64,000 nt of DNA from Clostridiales bacterium Firm_11 (GTDB lineage Bacteria > Bacillota > Clostridia > Christensenellales > Aristaeellaceae): the NCBI GenBank assembly GCA_001604105.1, contig LVAQ01000006.1, positions 124,001-188,000 of the forward strand, given 5' to 3'. Positions within the stretch are counted from its first letter, which is position 1. The number at the start of each line of letters is the position of its first letter. A program made the position numbers and the translations under genes. The notes beneath the pieces were generated by a model. That model had not been told where the DNA came from. It saw only the letters and a program-made list of their open reading frames with translations, and did no database searches. Positions 62,962 through 64,000 of the stretch are shown piece by piece.

Positions 62962-63320
62962 GGAAGGCTCACCCCCCATAAAGCGCTTAAAGAAAGCATG
63001 TGGACAGGTTTTCCGTATACCTCTTTGGGTAAGGCAACGCTCTGCCAGCTTACTACAATGATTTCTCCGATCCTTTCGCACGCCGCATAACGTTCAACCT
63101 GCCGCAGTAGTTGCGTACGGTTTGGCTTGCCCTTTTTAATTTCCACGCCAACATCGCCGATCACATAATCGATCCTGCACCCTCGCCCGATGCTGACTTC
63201 ATGCGCATAAGGCAGATTGCGCTGGGTGAAACTTTGTTCCACGATCGCATGCAAATCAGCTTCGTATAAAACAAAAGGAGGCCGCATTGCGCAAAGAGCC
63301 TCCATCACGGCTTCCTTCAC
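62958..63320 (-). CDS. PD-(D/E)XK-like nuclease
   Basis: A 120-residue protein with a nuclease core RIDYVIGDVGVEIKKGKPNR (Asp, then E-x-K), followed by LLRQVERYAA and IIVVSW strands of the PD-(D/E)XK fold. GTG 63320 follows GGGGAGGT at 7 bases; the frame continues to 63374. It is translated just ahead of the SNF2 gene with a 4-base overlap, so the two probably act together. Confidence 0.7.
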   Translation of the reverse strand: MKEAVMEALCAMRPPFVLYEADLHAIVEQSFTQRNLPYAHEVSIGRGCRIDYVIGDVGVEIKKGKPNRTQLLRQVERYAACERIGEIIVVSWQSVALPKEVYGKPVHMLSLSALWGVSLP

Positions 63321-63445
63321 CTGGCAACCTCCCCATAGCCTTGTTGTATCCCTTATAACAGTATGCGCATGCAAAGCATCCTCACCCTATGGTAATGGGC
63401 ATGCATTAGTGCGGCAGGCAAGGCAGCCGCCGCTCCGACATGGCT

Positions 63446-63733
63446 TCAATCCAGTTGAATACGTTTGTTATTGTGGCTTTCACGATAGATAACAAACCTG
63501 TGGCCGATGCATTGCACAGGATGCGCGTGCGTTTTCTCGCATAGCAACGCACACGCTTCCTTAGCAGTTAACTCGCTGTTGTTCTGCACCGAGCACTTAA
63601 TGAGCTCACGGGCTTCCAGCGCGTCATAGGCCTCTTTGACGGTCGCCTCGGTAACGCCCTCTTTACCGATATATAGGATAGTATCCAGTGTGTTGGCCAT
63701 GCTGCGCAGCATAGCGCGTTGTTTGCCGTTCAT
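63446..63733 (-). CDS. yhbY: YhbY family RNA-binding protein
   Basis: A 95-residue CRM-domain protein associated with ribosome assembly. It shows MNGKQRAMLRSMA, ILYIGKEGVTEATVKE and the GxxF-type GHRFVIYR end. ATG 63733 follows GAAGGAG. It lies 18 bases after obgE, a common arrangement in Bacillota. Confidence 0.92.
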   Translation of the reverse strand: MNGKQRAMLRSMANTLDTILYIGKEGVTEATVKEAYDALEARELIKCSVQNNSELTAKEACALLCEKTHAHPVQCIGHRFVIYRESHNNKRIQLD

Positions 63734-63751
63734 AGGTTTCTCCTTCGTCAA

Positions 63752-64000
63752 TCAGTCGATAAAATCAAATTCCATATCCCCGATGCGCACTGTGGCGCCT
63801 TCGCCCGCGCCCGCTTGCCTGAGCGCTTCGATCACACCGCGATCCCGCAGCGAACGATGGAACCAGTTCATGCTGTCTTCATCCCCGAAGTTCACGCTGT
63901 CGATCAGGCGCTGCATCATGTTGCCCCGCACCACATAGGTTTCGTTCTCGCGTACGACTTCGAAGGGTCCCATGGGCACATCGTCCAGGATGGGTTGTTC
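63752..64000 (-). CDS. obgE: GTPase ObgE, C-terminal part (partial)
   Basis: The last 82 codons of ObgE, a ribosome-assembly GTPase. Only the OCT domain is in the window: FEVVRENETYVVRGN, NWFHRSLRDRGVIEALRQAG and the closing VRIGDMEFDF. The frame is open to base 64000, so the GTPase and Obg-fold domains lie outside. It is followed by yhbY. Confidence 0.92.
   Translation of the reverse strand, partial: EQPILDDVPMGPFEVVRENETYVVRGNMMQRLIDSVNFGDEDSMNWFHRSLRDRGVIEALRQAGAGEGATVRIGDMEFDFID

Noticed and set aside
1..64000. tRNA, rRNA and CRISPR arrays
   Set aside because: No cloverleaf-like element other than the tmRNA ends, no rRNA segment and no regularly spaced repeat was seen on reading both strands.

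Overview
The window reads as part of the chromosome of an anaerobic, Gram-positive member of the Bacillota, probably class Clostridia. This rests on strong AGGAGG-type ribosome sites, near-consensus sigma-A promoters, the obgE-yhbY pair, a ymcA/ricA-like gene beside miaB, the mutS-mutL-miaA cluster, the TIGR03960/TIGR03936/RNase G run, and an smpB-ssrA pair. No rRNA is present, so genus is not assignable. GC is moderate to high, somewhat higher in the prophage than in the host genes.

Bases 1 to about 34.1 kb are the right-hand part of a tailed-phage (HK97-type siphovirus) prophage, almost all on the + strand. In order: a VapE-type primase/helicase cut by the window edge; a VRR-NUC nuclease and an SNF2 helicase; a sigma-like late regulator; an HNH nuclease and small terminase; a SAM synthetase followed by an adenine/N4-type and a cytosine DNA methyltransferase; small accessory genes, two of which sit behind copies of one repeated 5' leader element; large terminase; a minus-strand accessory gene behind an array of inverted repeats; portal, ClpP-like protease and capsid; head-tail connectors and tail tube; a tail chaperone with a -1 frameshift site; an inserted AbiE toxin-antitoxin pair; tape measure, distal tail, tail-tip and fibronectin-type fibre genes; holin and amidase; then a zinc-finger HTH protein, a SHOCT-like protein and two tandem large serine recombinases. 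The left prophage end lies outside the window. The right end lies between the second recombinase and the terminator of ssrA.

From 34.5 kb the sequence is host: ssrA (tmRNA) and smpB, divergent from proA; an iron/polyamine-type ABC importer (binding protein, fused permease, ATPase); a glycosyltransferase-like gene; and a hydrolase with a small membrane protein. A long minus-strand operon (about 56.5 to 43.9 kb) carries two radical-SAM-associated genes, RNase G, miaB, a RicA-like gene, mutS, mutL, miaA and a PLP lyase. After this come a GNAT-like DUF2156 gene, a large cell-wall binding protein with six peptidoglycan-binding repeats, a zinc-ribbon membrane protein, a nuclease-SNF2 helicase pair, yhbY and the 3' end of obgE.

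The most notable signals are: a candidate gene overprinted in the +1 frame of the cytosine methyltransferase with its own strong ribosome site; ten degenerate repeats inside that same methyltransferase; the repeated leader element; an AbiE system whose promoter lies inside a perfect 16-bp inverted repeat; the minus-strand phage gene behind a palindrome array; and two unrelated nuclease-SNF2 gene pairs, one phage-borne and one chromosomal.
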